Positions 17,220 to 26,293 of a stretch of DNA of 64,000 nucleotides are shown here, piece by piece. The stretch comes from Rhodococcus sp. OK302. Its GTDB lineage: Bacteria; Actinomycetota; Actinomycetes; Mycobacteriales; Mycobacteriaceae. How positions within the stretch are numbered: position 1 is the first letter of the stretch; each line of letters opens with the position of its first letter. The notes below the pieces were generated by a model, which did no database searches, had not been told where the DNA came from, and saw nothing but the letters and a program-made list of their open reading frames with translations. Where the stretch lies: the NCBI RefSeq assembly GCF_002245895.1, contig NZ_NPJZ01000001.1:3260501-3324500 (forward strand), read 5' to 3'. The translations under genes and the position numbers were made by a program.

Positions 17220-17820
17220 CGGGTTCCGGCCGATCCGAGCCAGTGAGTAGTGTGACGAAATTGCGGAATGCGGCAGGCATGTCCACCTCGTCCGGTGCGA
17301 GTAGCCATTGGATCTGTACGCCGTCGATGACCGCGATCAGTAATGGCGCAGCCTGTTCGGGGGTGAGTCCGCCCGGCAGTTGGTCGCCGAACTCCATGCG
17401 CAGCAATACGGCCATGCCCGCCCGTAGGGAGGCGTAGCGCTCGGTAAAGAACTCACGCGCGGGGTGCTGTCCGGTCGCGCTCTCAGCGGCAAGTGCAGTG
17501 AATGTCTGGACCATCCCGGGCCGTTCGGCGTTGAACTCCACGACCTGTTCAAGGTGGGATAGTCGCACATCCGTCGTGTTCGCGAGAAGTGCGGCGGTAT
17601 CCCATTGGTCGCGCGCTTCGAGCACGCCGATCAGCAGATGCTCTTTGCTGGGGAAATAGTGCAGCACACCCGGCTGAGTCAGGCCGACGCGCTCGGCCAC
17701 CGCGGCGATGGTGGTCGAGCGATATCCACGCTCCGCGATCTCGGCCATCGTCGCGTCGAGAATGGCCTCGCGTCGGGCCTCGGCCTTTGCCGCGCGGCCG
17801 CCCTTTTGTCGCTCAGTCAT
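17185..17820 (-). CDS. TetR-family transcriptional regulator
   Basis: A 211-residue TetR protein. The DNA-binding part (about 20-65, VAERVGLTQPGVLHYFPSKEHLL) is preceded by a basic arm. It is unrelated in sequence to the convergent TetR gene with which it shares 35 bases of 3' end. The target is not obvious: upstream lies the DUF305 gene, on the same strand, 72 bases away. The ATG at 17820 is the first in frame after a stop. Confidence 0.86.
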   Translation of the reverse strand: MTERQKGGRAAKAEARREAILDATMAEIAERGYRSTTIAAVAERVGLTQPGVLHYFPSKEHLLIGVLEARDQWDTAALLANTTDVRLSHLEQVVEFNAERPGMVQTFTALAAESATGQHPAREFFTERYASLRAGMAVLLRMEFGDQLPGGLTPEQAAPLLIAVIDGVQIQWLLAPDEVDMPAAFRNFVTLLTGSDRPEPVNSRGAQRESP

Positions 17821-17892
17821 GACGTGAGCCTAGCGACGAGAGCGCTGGTCGGGCGCGGCGCCCCGTCAGGATCGGGTATGTCTCGGAGTCCA

Positions 17893-18540
17893 TCAGGGAC
17901 CGTTCTGGGAGAGTACGGCGGCCATCAGCCCGGCCTCTTGGCTCTGGGTCGCCATGATGTCGCGAGCTGCCTGCTTGACCGGGCCATGGGTGAGCAGAGC
18001 GTCGGCGGCTAGAGCCATCTCGACGCCGCCGAGGTGATGGCGGTACATCAGCTGGAGGAACAGCACTTCTGCGTCGTGTCCGCGGGCGGCAGCGAGGCCG
18101 TCGAGTTCCGTCATGGTCGCCATTCCGGGCATGAGTTCGGTCGGCGAGTCAGATGGGCGGGAGGAAGGTGAATGCTTATGCGCAGCAGTGGTATCTGCCA
18201 ACATCCAGGACATGGGCTGCCGGTTGGTGGGTGGTGCTTCGGCGAGGCGAAGCCAGCCGAGGAACGTGCCGATCTCCACGGACTGGGCATCGCGAATCTG
18301 TCGGGCCAGTGCGGCGATACCGGGGTCGACGTCCGGATCGAGGCGCTGCGCGATCTGTACGGCTTGCTGGTGGTGGGCCGCCATGTCTTGGATGAAACCG
18401 ATCTCGGTGGCGTTCAGTACCGGGTCGGCGACGGGTGGGTTCACCGGCGCGAGCAACGGGCGCAGGGCTGCCCCGATCGCCAGCAGCAGCACTGCCAGCG
18501 ACGTGAAGGCAATCGCGCGCACAACGGCGGATCGTGTCAT
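17893..18540 (-). CDS. DUF305 protein, membrane-anchored
   Basis: A 215-residue protein with one N-terminal hydrophobic segment (about 8-30) that acts as anchor or signal. A DUF305 ferritin-like domain follows, with the histidine motifs FIQDMAAHHQQAV near 50-62 and YRHHLGGVEMA near 165. DUF305 proteins are four-helix bundles that bind metal, often copper, outside the cytoplasm. The start overlaps the stop of the beta-propeller gene by four bases (ATGA), so translation is coupled. The pair probably forms one extracytoplasmic module; the exact role is unknown. Confidence 0.87.
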   Translation of the reverse strand: MTRSAVVRAIAFTSLAVLLLAIGAALRPLLAPVNPPVADPVLNATEIGFIQDMAAHHQQAVQIAQRLDPDVDPGIAALARQIRDAQSVEIGTFLGWLRLAEAPPTNRQPMSWMLADTTAAHKHSPSSRPSDSPTELMPGMATMTELDGLAAARGHDAEVLFLQLMYRHHLGGVEMALAADALLTHGPVKQAARDIMATQSQEAGLMAAVLSQNGP

Positions 18541-20096
18541 GACCCGATGGTCGACTGCTGGTTCGCGGGCGGGCTGTACACGTCATTGTCGAGATGCAGA
18601 GCCAGGAAACCGTTGTCGGAGCACGTAACCCACAGTTCGTTGCCATGCCATGCCGGCGGTGAGAAGCACCAGTCGGTGGACAGGTCGCCGCCGGCGAGCA
18701 TGCCGGTGCGCGGCGACATCGCTTGGGCGGGATCAAACTCCCCGCGACTGTTGGCCGCAAGCGCCGACGGAAGTGCGAGCGCCGGGAACCCGATGATCGA
18801 TGCCAACGCGTGCGGCGAGTTCCATCGCTCGACGTTGCGGCCCGTCATTGCGGGCGGATTGAAGTAGGCGATCTCCCGTACGTCGAATGGATCCCGCACA
18901 TCGAAGACCCGGATGCCCGAGGATTCCCAGCCGCAGGCGAGTGCCGTCGGATCCACCGGCCGGTCCGCAGTGCAGTAGTGGGCGTCGTAGGCAAACGCCG
19001 ATCCGCCAGAGGCAGAAGCAATCTGGCTGTCGATATTCTCGGGAAGGTTGATTGCCAGCTTGATGCCACCGACAATCTCAGGGTTGGCATCATCGGCGAC
19101 GTCGATCAACTTCACCCCGCCTGACCCGGCCTCGTCGACGGTGAACAGGTAGGGGTGCCCGTCGTAGGTCACCGGGATGCTGTGCTGGGTTGCTATTCCG
19201 TCGGTCCACGTCATCTGAGCCAACACGGGCAGTTGAGGATTCGGGTCGCGTCGCTGTACAGCGCTGGTGTCGAGGACTCTGAGGCCGCCGGCGTTGTCCG
19301 ACAGATACATCCGATTGCCGTCGGGGCTGAAGCCGAAGCCATGTGATGACGGGCCGGACATGCCCTGCCAGATCACCCGAGGGTTGGTGGGATCGTCGAG
19401 GTCGACTGCGCTGACCAGTCCCGGGGCTACACCTGACGACCAGTAGGTACGGCCGTCAGGGGAGAACCCGCCCTCGTGGGACGTGATGGGCAACGGCATT
19501 TGCAGGTTGGTTCCCGCTCCCGGGTTGAGCAGCCGGGGATGTGCACAGTCGGAGATGTCGTAGACCGAGAGCAAACCGGACCCGGTGAGTGCCGGAACTC
19601 CCGTGCCTACCAGTAGCTTTCGTCCGGAGTGGACCTTGAGGCTTTCCCAGGTACCGGCGAGCATGGCCGGTTCGGTCAGGTTCACCGTCGGAACCGGGTT
19701 GGCAGGATCGGAGACGTCGAGGACTTGCACGCCGGGCGCCGGCCCGAGAAGGTTGCCCGGGAAGATTGTGCCCAGGTAAGCGCAGTGGTCGAAGGCCGCG
19801 GAGACGATGCCGGCGCCGCGGCCGGCGAATCCTCCGATGCGAGAGATGTTGCAGCTGTAACCCTCGGTGCTGCGTCCGCTGTCCCGGTCGGCGGCGGGGA
19901 CGTCGCCCTGCAGCCCCGACTCGGGCCTCGAGCCCGGTCCACAGTCAGCCGGCGCGGCCACGCTCCGGCTGACATCGTGCGACTCGATCACCGCCCCCGA
20001 GGTGTCGGTTCGGGGGTCGGCTGAACTGACGACGGGCAGTATCAGTGCCACGGTGGCCGCGACGGCGAAAACGCGAACAATGTTCAAGGACTTCAT
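18537..20096 (-). CDS. Secreted LVIVD-repeat beta-propeller protein
   Basis: A 519-residue protein with a signal peptide (residues 1-26, cleavage after SSA). It contains repeated blades of the LVIVD type (VQVLDVSDPANPVP, LLSVYDISDCAHP, SAVDLDDPTNPRV, LRVLDTS, VKLIDVADDANP, IRVFDVRDPFDV), seen as a regular D-V-x-D-P spacing. Seven blades would fit the length. Such proteins are extracellular and probably bind partners or ligands; no catalytic residues are known. It is the first gene of a coupled pair with the DUF305 gene. A GGGAG site precedes the ATG. Confidence 0.85.
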   Translation of the reverse strand: MKSLNIVRVFAVAATVALILPVVSSADPRTDTSGAVIESHDVSRSVAAPADCGPGSRPESGLQGDVPAADRDSGRSTEGYSCNISRIGGFAGRGAGIVSAAFDHCAYLGTIFPGNLLGPAPGVQVLDVSDPANPVPTVNLTEPAMLAGTWESLKVHSGRKLLVGTGVPALTGSGLLSVYDISDCAHPRLLNPGAGTNLQMPLPITSHEGGFSPDGRTYWSSGVAPGLVSAVDLDDPTNPRVIWQGMSGPSSHGFGFSPDGNRMYLSDNAGGLRVLDTSAVQRRDPNPQLPVLAQMTWTDGIATQHSIPVTYDGHPYLFTVDEAGSGGVKLIDVADDANPEIVGGIKLAINLPENIDSQIASASGGSAFAYDAHYCTADRPVDPTALACGWESSGIRVFDVRDPFDVREIAYFNPPAMTGRNVERWNSPHALASIIGFPALALPSALAANSRGEFDPAQAMSPRTGMLAGGDLSTDWCFSPPAWHGNELWVTCSDNGFLALHLDNDVYSPPANQQSTIGS

Positions 20097-20196
20097 GTTT
20101 GAGTCTCCCGCGAAGCGGACACCATGGCCCGGATGAAGTTGTACCGATACGTCGGATCTATGCGGTCTTCGCGTACGTGGACGCTTCAGCGCGCCG

Positions 20197-22638
20197 TCAG
20201 TCGGCTGCCTCGATGCGAAGGGTGAGAGGGCAGTTGGCCGACGAGGTGCCGACCTGGAGGTCGTACGAGCCGAGTCGGTAGATCCAGTCCCGGCTCTCCT
20301 CGTCCCAGATCTCGAAGGCGCGACGCGGCAGAGTTATTGTTGCCGTTGCAGTTTCGCAGGCATCTGCTTCGATGCTCGCGAAGCCGGCCAGCGCTCGGGC
20401 CGGCCGAGACGGGTCGCCGTCGACCGGGGCGAGGTAGACCTGCACGACCTCGCGGCCAATCCGGGATCCGGTGTTGCGGACGCGGACTGTGACGGTGTCG
20501 CCGTCCCGCTCGACGCCCTCGTACTCCCACGTGGTGTAGCCGAGGCCGTGTCCGAACGAGTACGCGGGTGCGACATCGCGGCGGTCCCAGGCGCGGTAGC
20601 CGATAAACAGGTCTTCGGAATACGTGACCTTGCCGTCGACGGGGGTGACGTCCGTGACCGGGCAGTCCGCGAGAGTGGCGGGCCAGGTAGTGGGCAACCG
20701 ACCGCCGGGCTCGGCCGCACCGGTGAGCACCTCGGCCAGCGCCGCGCCGGCGTCCTGGCCGGGGAACCAGGTCAGGAGCACCGCGGCGACGTCGTTGCGC
20801 CACGGCATCTCCACCGGGGCACCGGAGTTGACGACAACGACGGTGCGCGGGTTGACAGCGACCACGCGGGCGACCAGCTCGTCCTGGCGTCCGGGCAGCT
20901 TCAGGGTGGTGCGGTCGAAACCTTCGGACTCCACCTTGTCGGTGGTTGCCACCACGACGACGGCTACGTCGGCCTGGGCTGCGGCGGCTTCCGCCTCGGC
21001 CATGAGTTCCTCGGGGTCGCGCTGCGGCTCGAGGTGGCCCAGGCCGGTGCTGACGATGGCAATGGGGGAGCCCTCCATCTTCATCGGCTCGTATCGCAGA
21101 GCGACCTCGACGGTGCGGCCTGCCTCGAGCTCGACGACAGCACGGTCCTTCGGTGAGCCGAAAAGCATCTCGAACGGGTCGAAGCTCTCCAGCGTCTGCT
21201 CACCCTCGAACACCGTCTGGCCGTCGACGGTCAGGCTGAACTGGCCGATGCCCTTGGTGCCGAAGCGGTGTGGGCCGGACAGCTCCGGTGTGAAGGTGCC
21301 GGCGATCTCGATGGTCTGCAGTGACGGGTAGTCGATGCCCTCGGGGAGGTCTCCCATCCACATGATGTTGCCGTCCGCCAGCGGGAGCTCGCGCTGCAGC
21401 GAGCCGTCGGCATTGAGGCAGCGGGCCACCAGACTGAACCCGCGATCGGCGACACCCATGTCGTCGCTCAGCACCGTGCCGACGGTGTAGCTCAGCGCGT
21501 CCACAGGCAGCGCGGCCCTCAGCCCGTCGAGGGGGGAGACGACGGCCTCGGGGAACACCATGGCGGATCCGCCGCCGAGTACCCGGGCGTCGCGTGCGGC
21601 CAGGCCGATCAGGGCGACGGTGGACTCGGTCGGGGCGATCGGCAGGACCGGAGTGTTGTCGATCGTGGCGTTGCGGGCGAGCACGAACGACCGGCGGGCA
21701 ACCTCGCGCGCGATCTCGCGGCCGTCGATCTCGGCGGGGAACTCGGTGACCGCAGCCGGTGCTCCCTCGAGCAGGCCGACGCGCGCCGCGAGCAACAGGA
21801 CGTGACGCACAGCGTCGTCGACCACGGACTCGTCTACTTCGTCATTCCGGACTGCCTTGACCAGGAACTCGCCGTAGACATTCGCCGGACCGGGCATTGC
21901 GACGTCGAGGCCACCGAGGATGGCGCCCACCGTGGAACGCGTGCCCATCCAGTCGGAGACCACGATGCCGTCGAAGCCCCACTCGTCGCGGAGCACGCCC
22001 TTGAGGAGCTCACTGTGCTCGCTCATCGTGGTGCCGTTGACGCTGTTGTAGGCGGACATGATCGCCCACGGTTCGGCGTCGCGCACGATCGCCTCGAAGG
22101 GAGCGAGGTAGATCTCGCGCAACGCGTTCGGGGACACGATGTTGTCGACGAACATGCGGTCGGTCTCGGCGTCATTGGCCACGAAGTGCTTGACAGTGGC
22201 CCCGACGCCCCCGGACTGCACGCCACGGACGAAGCCGGAGCCGATAGCGCCGGTGAGCAGCGGGTCCTCGGAGTACGCCTCGAAGTGTCGGCCGCCGACC
22301 GGCGTGCGGTGCATATTCACGGTGGGAGCGAGCAGTAGGTGCACACCTTTGCGGCGAGCTTCCTGCGCGAGCAGAACGCCGGCCCGTGCGATCAGGTCCG
22401 GATCCCACGATGCGGCCATGGCGGTGGGCGACGGCAGCAGGACGGACGGGTCCTCTGGTCCCCAGGTGGCACCCCGGACGCCGACGGGGCCGTCGGACAT
22501 CACGATCGAGCCGAGTCCCACCTCGGGGAGTGGGGGCAGTGTCCAGATGTCTTGGCCTTGGAGCAGTCGCGCCTTCGCGTCCAGATCCAACTTGGCGAGG
22601 GCTGATTCGACGGCCTCGTGAGTTGATTCGTCGTGCAT
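20197..22638 (-). CDS. GH3 beta-glucosidase with PA14 insert
   Basis: An 813-residue glycoside hydrolase family 3 enzyme. The N-terminal barrel carries the catalytic aspartate at D229 in VVSDW. The alpha/beta sandwich domain follows, with a PA14-like carbohydrate-binding insert at roughly 400-540 (GPHRFGTKGIGQFSLTVDG). A C-terminal fibronectin-III-like domain ends the protein. No signal peptide is seen, so it is likely cytoplasmic and acts on imported oligosaccharides. The start is the ATG at 22638, with AAGGAG six bases before it; the GTG-type extension upstream covers this site. A LacI-type operator lies in front, so it should be sugar-inducible. Confidence 0.93.
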   Translation of the reverse strand: MHDESTHEAVESALAKLDLDAKARLLQGQDIWTLPPLPEVGLGSIVMSDGPVGVRGATWGPEDPSVLLPSPTAMAASWDPDLIARAGVLLAQEARRKGVHLLLAPTVNMHRTPVGGRHFEAYSEDPLLTGAIGSGFVRGVQSGGVGATVKHFVANDAETDRMFVDNIVSPNALREIYLAPFEAIVRDAEPWAIMSAYNSVNGTTMSEHSELLKGVLRDEWGFDGIVVSDWMGTRSTVGAILGGLDVAMPGPANVYGEFLVKAVRNDEVDESVVDDAVRHVLLLAARVGLLEGAPAAVTEFPAEIDGREIAREVARRSFVLARNATIDNTPVLPIAPTESTVALIGLAARDARVLGGGSAMVFPEAVVSPLDGLRAALPVDALSYTVGTVLSDDMGVADRGFSLVARCLNADGSLQRELPLADGNIMWMGDLPEGIDYPSLQTIEIAGTFTPELSGPHRFGTKGIGQFSLTVDGQTVFEGEQTLESFDPFEMLFGSPKDRAVVELEAGRTVEVALRYEPMKMEGSPIAIVSTGLGHLEPQRDPEELMAEAEAAAAQADVAVVVVATTDKVESEGFDRTTLKLPGRQDELVARVVAVNPRTVVVVNSGAPVEMPWRNDVAAVLLTWFPGQDAGAALAEVLTGAAEPGGRLPTTWPATLADCPVTDVTPVDGKVTYSEDLFIGYRAWDRRDVAPAYSFGHGLGYTTWEYEGVERDGDTVTVRVRNTGSRIGREVVQVYLAPVDGDPSRPARALAGFASIEADACETATATITLPRRAFEIWDEESRDWIYRLGSYDLQVGTSSANCPLTLRIEAAD

Positions 22639-22728
22639 TGTGTACTCCTTCACCATGGGGTTTGCTGCGTCGGCCCGAGGGTTGGTCGTCGGCTTACCGG
22701 TCTGCTGAAAGGTGATACTGCCATTGAG

Positions 22729-22767
22729 CCTAGTGATTACTAGGTGTTGTTATTGAAACGTTATCAA
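22729..22767 (-). promoter_or_regulatory. LacI-type operator and adjacent inverted repeat before the GH3 gene
   Basis: In the 316-base gap between the GH3 gene and the divergent hydrolase, TTGAAACGTTATCAA (22753-22767) is a near-palindrome centred on AACGTT, the centre favoured by LacI/CebR-type sugar repressors. Just beside it CCTAGT-GATT-ACTAGG (22729-22744) is a perfect inverted repeat. Both lie 90-130 bases before the GH3 start. The rest of the gap (22768-22954) shows nothing I can name. No LacI gene is in the window. Confidence 0.55.
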
Positions 22768-22954
22768 AAGGGCGATAGGGGATGGGGTGTACCCGTGAAG
22801 GCTTGTCCGGATATGGAGATGCTTGCTGCATTGCAACCTGCCTACTGGTCTACGCCTCGTGCCGAAGATTCGTCTCCGGCATGGCAATTCGTGTTTGTAA
22901 CAATCAAATAACAAAGCCTAAGTCTTGCTAGGTTCCGTCGTTAGTCTGCAGCCT

Positions 22955-23977
22955 ATGAAAAGTCTGATGAGCAAAGGTGTAGTGCTCCTCGCCGCGGCAA
23001 CCCTGGTTCTACTGGGATCCGGTGCCAGTGCGCAGGCGGGCGGAATCGTCTCCGGCGCCGAGCCGGTGGCAACTGTCGAAATCAGCAAGTCCGTCGACGA
23101 CATGTACTCCGAACGTGGACCGTGGGAGGTGACCAAGCAGGCAGGGTTCGGCTGCTGCGACTCTTCCGGTCACAAGTTCGACGTCTGGTACCCCACAGAC
23201 CTGGGGGCACACGGCGACCGGCACCCGATCATCACTTGGGGCAACGGCACCTTTGCGCATCCCTTCCAGTACGACTATCTGCTTTCGCACCTGGCGTCTT
23301 GGGGTTTTGTCGTCATCGCGCCCGACAACACCAACACCGGCTCGGGGCAAGAGATGCTGCAGGCAGTCGACTTCCTCAAGGGGCAGGACAACGACCCGTC
23401 GAGCGTCTTCTACCAGAGCTTGGATACCGACAACGTCGGCGCAATGGGGCACTCCCAGGGTGCGGTCGGAACACTCAATGCTGCAATCAGTGCCGGTGGC
23501 GCAATCAAGACCGCGGTCCCGATCGAGCTTCCCGGCCAGTTCATGTGCGCGCTCAACACGCCCCAGCCCGACCCGGCGATGGTGGTCTGCACTAACCCTC
23601 AGGCGCTCACCACAGGCTCGGTCCTGTACATCAACGGTTCTGCCAGCCCCATTTCGCCGTCCACACAACCGCTTCCGTGGGAGCAGATCGGTGTTCAGTC
23701 CATGCAGGGCTACTTCGACGCCACTCCGAACTCGGTGCAGAAGGCAAAGGCGACTCTGATCGGCCCGAACCACAACGACATTCAGGGTCAGCCGGGCTGC
23801 CCGCCGAACGATCTGGGCTGCGTCAACGGAGTGCAGGGATTCCTCGGTGTTCTCACTGCCTGGAACATGGCCACACTTCAAGGAGATGAGCACGCGCAGG
23901 GAGCTTTTGTCTCCGGCACCGGCTCGATGTTCGGCCTTCCGGCCTGGATCAATCAGGCCAGCAATATCGCCGGCTGA
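22955..23977 (+). CDS. Secreted alpha/beta hydrolase (dienelactone/chlorophyllase-like)
   Basis: A 340-residue protein with a signal peptide (about 1-28, ending ASAQA). The nucleophile elbow is G-H-S-Q-G in VGAMGHSQGAVGT, near residue 168. An oxyanion segment W-G-N-G-T near 97 and a histidine in GPNHNDIQG near 277 complete a plausible triad. Several cysteines (CC pair near 67, then C197, C213 and two later) suggest disulfides. It resembles secreted lipases and polyester-hydrolase-like proteins of actinobacteria; the substrate is not known. The ATG at 22955 has no clear ribosome site; the ATG at 22967 is the alternative. Confidence 0.82.
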   Translation: MKSLMSKGVVLLAAATLVLLGSGASAQAGGIVSGAEPVATVEISKSVDDMYSERGPWEVTKQAGFGCCDSSGHKFDVWYPTDLGAHGDRHPIITWGNGTFAHPFQYDYLLSHLASWGFVVIAPDNTNTGSGQEMLQAVDFLKGQDNDPSSVFYQSLDTDNVGAMGHSQGAVGTLNAAISAGGAIKTAVPIELPGQFMCALNTPQPDPAMVVCTNPQALTTGSVLYINGSASPISPSTQPLPWEQIGVQSMQGYFDATPNSVQKAKATLIGPNHNDIQGQPGCPPNDLGCVNGVQGFLGVLTAWNMATLQGDEHAQGAFVSGTGSMFGLPAWINQASNIAG

Positions 23978-23993
23978 TACCGGCAACTCTCAA

Positions 23994-24048
23994 CGCGATC
24001 GGTTCCCACCAGCCTGAAGTAGGCCGGTGGGAACCGATCGCGCTTTTT
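23994..24048 (+). terminator. Rho-independent terminator
   Basis: A perfect 17-bp stem (23994-24010 with 24026-24042) is followed by TTTTT at 24044-24048. It lies 17 bases after the hydrolase stop and before the convergent thiolase gene. Confidence 0.9.
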
Positions 24049-24059
24049 GTGTGTCTCGG

Positions 24060-25196
24060 TCAGATGAGTTCGACGATGGTGGCGTTGGCCATTCCGCCGG
24101 CCTCGCACATGGTCTGGAGACCGTACTGAATTCCGTTGTTACGCATGTGATGTACGAGGCGCGTCATGAGAATTGCGCCCGATCCTCCGAGTGGATGCCC
24201 AACGGCGATGGCGCCGCCGAGCGGGTTCAGCAGCTTTTCGTCCGCACCGGTCTCGGCGAGCCAGGCGAGCGGCACGGGAGCGAACGCCTCGTTGACCTCG
24301 AAGGCGCCGATGTCGTTGATGGACAGTCCCGAGCGTGAGAGCGCCTTTGCCGTGGCAGAGATGGGACCACTGAGCATCATCACCGGGTCGTCGCCGGTGA
24401 CCGCGACGGTGTGGATGCGGGCAATCGGATCGAGACCGCGTTCCGCAGCGATCTTGCTGGTGGTGATCAGCAGTGCAGCAGCGCCGTCGGAAATCTGGGA
24501 TGCGTTGCCCGCGTGGATGACTCCGTCGGCCTTGAAAGGGGCCTTCAGTGTTCCGAGCTTGTCGATCGAGCCGCCGCGCCGCAGGCCCTCGTCGACGGCG
24601 AGCTTGCCCTCGATCGGTGCGAGCTGTGAATCGAATGCGCCGGAGTCGATAGCCGCAGCGGTGAGCTCGTGGGAACGTAGCGCGTACTCGTCGAGCGTGC
24701 GACGGTCGAGGTTCCAGCGCTCAGCCATCATCTCGGCCCCGAGGCCCTGGCTGAAACTGTCGACACCGTAGCGAGTCTGAACACTCGGCGGTGTGGCCGA
24801 GCTACCTTCCTTGGCTGCGCTGCCCATCGGCACTCGGGTCATGGACTCGACTCCGCCGGCGATAATGAAGTCGGCGTGCCCCGCGATCACCGATGCCGCA
24901 GCGAAGCTCACCGACTGCTGGCTCGACCCGCAGGCACGGTTGACGGTCGTGCCGGGAACCGACTCGGGCCAGCCCGCAGCCAGTGCGGCGGTTCGAGCAA
25001 TGTTTCCCGCCTGATCGCCGGCCTGCATGACACATCCCCAGATGATGTCGTCGATCTCCGCAGGATCAAGGCCGGTACGGGCGGTGAGGGACTTGAGAAT
25101 ATGTGCGGAGAGGTCCGCGGGGTGAACGTCGGCGAGGGACCCACCTCGCTTTCCGATGGGTGTCCGAACGGCGTCGACGATGACAGCGTCGTGCAT
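24060..25196 (-). CDS. Thiolase (acetyl-CoA acyltransferase, FadA-like)
   Basis: A 378-residue thiolase. The acyl-binding cysteine is in NRACGSSQQS (near residue 88). The histidine motif is GHPLGGSGA and the second cysteine is in CEAGGMANA near the end, so all three catalytic residues are present. It cleaves 3-ketoacyl-CoA in beta-oxidation or, in reverse, condenses two acyl-CoAs. The start is the ATG at 25196 with AGGAGC close by; a longer reading frame to 25307 lacks a site. It stands alone with a 305-base upstream gap. Confidence 0.92.
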   Translation of the reverse strand: MHDAVIVDAVRTPIGKRGGSLADVHPADLSAHILKSLTARTGLDPAEIDDIIWGCVMQAGDQAGNIARTAALAAGWPESVPGTTVNRACGSSQQSVSFAAASVIAGHADFIIAGGVESMTRVPMGSAAKEGSSATPPSVQTRYGVDSFSQGLGAEMMAERWNLDRRTLDEYALRSHELTAAAIDSGAFDSQLAPIEGKLAVDEGLRRGGSIDKLGTLKAPFKADGVIHAGNASQISDGAAALLITTSKIAAERGLDPIARIHTVAVTGDDPVMMLSGPISATAKALSRSGLSINDIGAFEVNEAFAPVPLAWLAETGADEKLLNPLGGAIAVGHPLGGSGAILMTRLVHHMRNNGIQYGLQTMCEAGGMANATIVELI

Positions 25197-25501
25197 GGGT
25201 GCTCCTACTGATTGTGGGTGGGAATCTCGAAGTGGTGATCGGTCGTCGCATGCGAGCTGGTTCGACTGGACCGCATAGCGTCTTATGTGGTGCCGGGGAA
25301 CGTGCACCGTGCCATCGCAGAGCCGTCCAGGTCTCGTGGCGGGACTTCCACGTTAGCGACTTCCGTAACGTTTCGCTCCGTAATGGAGGGATCTGATTCT
25401 GAGTTCCTCACCTGAGCGAAAGGTACGCCTATCGCCTTGGATGCGACGGAAGGTACGTTCGCTCGGAATAGGGTGGGGATCACCGTGCCGGATTCGGGCG
25501 T
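25197..25501. other. 305-base gap upstream of the thiolase gene
   Basis: No gene is visible. It holds CGTTA (25351-25355) and TAACG (25366-25370) as an inverted repeat, and CCGTAA twice in direct orientation (25363-25368 and 25378-25383, 15 bases apart), about 150 bases before the thiolase start. These may be operator half-sites for the thiolase promoter. The remainder is the 3' untranslated side of the ABC permease gene. Confidence 0.35.
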
Positions 25502-26293
25502 TCACCGCACCGGTCGCCGGTTGAACAGGTGCCGAGCCCACACGTAGGAGAGAACGGCGATCGCAACGCTCCACGCGATTGCCAGGATCGCGTTGTTGCC
25601 GATCGGACCGCCGAGCAGTAGGCCTCGCAGTGTTTCGATGATCGGCGTAAAGGGCTGGTATTCGGCAAACCATCGCAATCCGGTCGGCATCGACTCGGTC
25701 GGAACGAACCCGCTGCCAAGAAAAGGTAAGAGCACCAACAGCATTGGGAGATTACTTGCAGTCTCGACGCTCTTGCTGACGAGGCCGAGTGCGGCAGACA
25801 GCCAGATGAGGGCCGTCGTGACCAGAATAAGTAGACCGATGGCCGCGATCCATTCGACCAGTCCGGCCGTGGGGCGGAACCCGACGGCGATGGCCACGGC
25901 GATCACGATCACGAGGCTCACCGCCGTTTGTAGAATGCTGCCCAGAACGTGTCCGGTCAAGACTGACGTGCGGGTGATGGACATGGTGCGGAATCGCGCG
26001 ATGATTCCCGCCGTCATATCCATCGCCACTGAAATGGCTGTCCCTTGCGCCGCTGACGCCACGGTCATCAAGATGATCGCCGGTGCAACGTAATTGACGT
26101 AGTCCGCCCGGCCGCCGCCGCCCGGGCCGAGACCGTTTCCGAGCGTTCCGCCGAGGACGTAAACGAACAGCAGTAGGAAGACGACGGGCATTCCCACCAG
26201 CATCAACGTCATCGACGGGTATCGCACGATGCGTCGGAGTGTGCGGCGCAGCATGGTTTTGGAATCCTGATAGGCAAAAGTCATGGTGGTCAT
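25502..26293 (-). CDS. ABC-2 type transporter permease (DrrB-like)
   Basis: A 263-residue membrane protein with about six hydrophobic helices (for example at 30-50, 65-85, 115-140, 145-170, 175-195 and 230-250). It matches the length and pattern of daunorubicin-resistance type permeases, with the conserved F-x-P-T-E-S-M-P-x-G stretch near 205. Its start overlaps the stop of the ATPase gene by four bases. It probably exports a lipid or drug-like compound with the ATPase upstream. It is the last gene of a likely five-gene unit that begins at 29294. Confidence 0.9.
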   Translation of the reverse strand: MTTMTFAYQDSKTMLRRTLRRIVRYPSMTLMLVGMPVVFLLLFVYVLGGTLGNGLGPGGGGRADYVNYVAPAIILMTVASAAQGTAISVAMDMTAGIIARFRTMSITRTSVLTGHVLGSILQTAVSLVIVIAVAIAVGFRPTAGLVEWIAAIGLLILVTTALIWLSAALGLVSKSVETASNLPMLLVLLPFLGSGFVPTESMPTGLRWFAEYQPFTPIIETLRGLLLGGPIGNNAILAIAWSVAIAVLSYVWARHLFNRRPVR

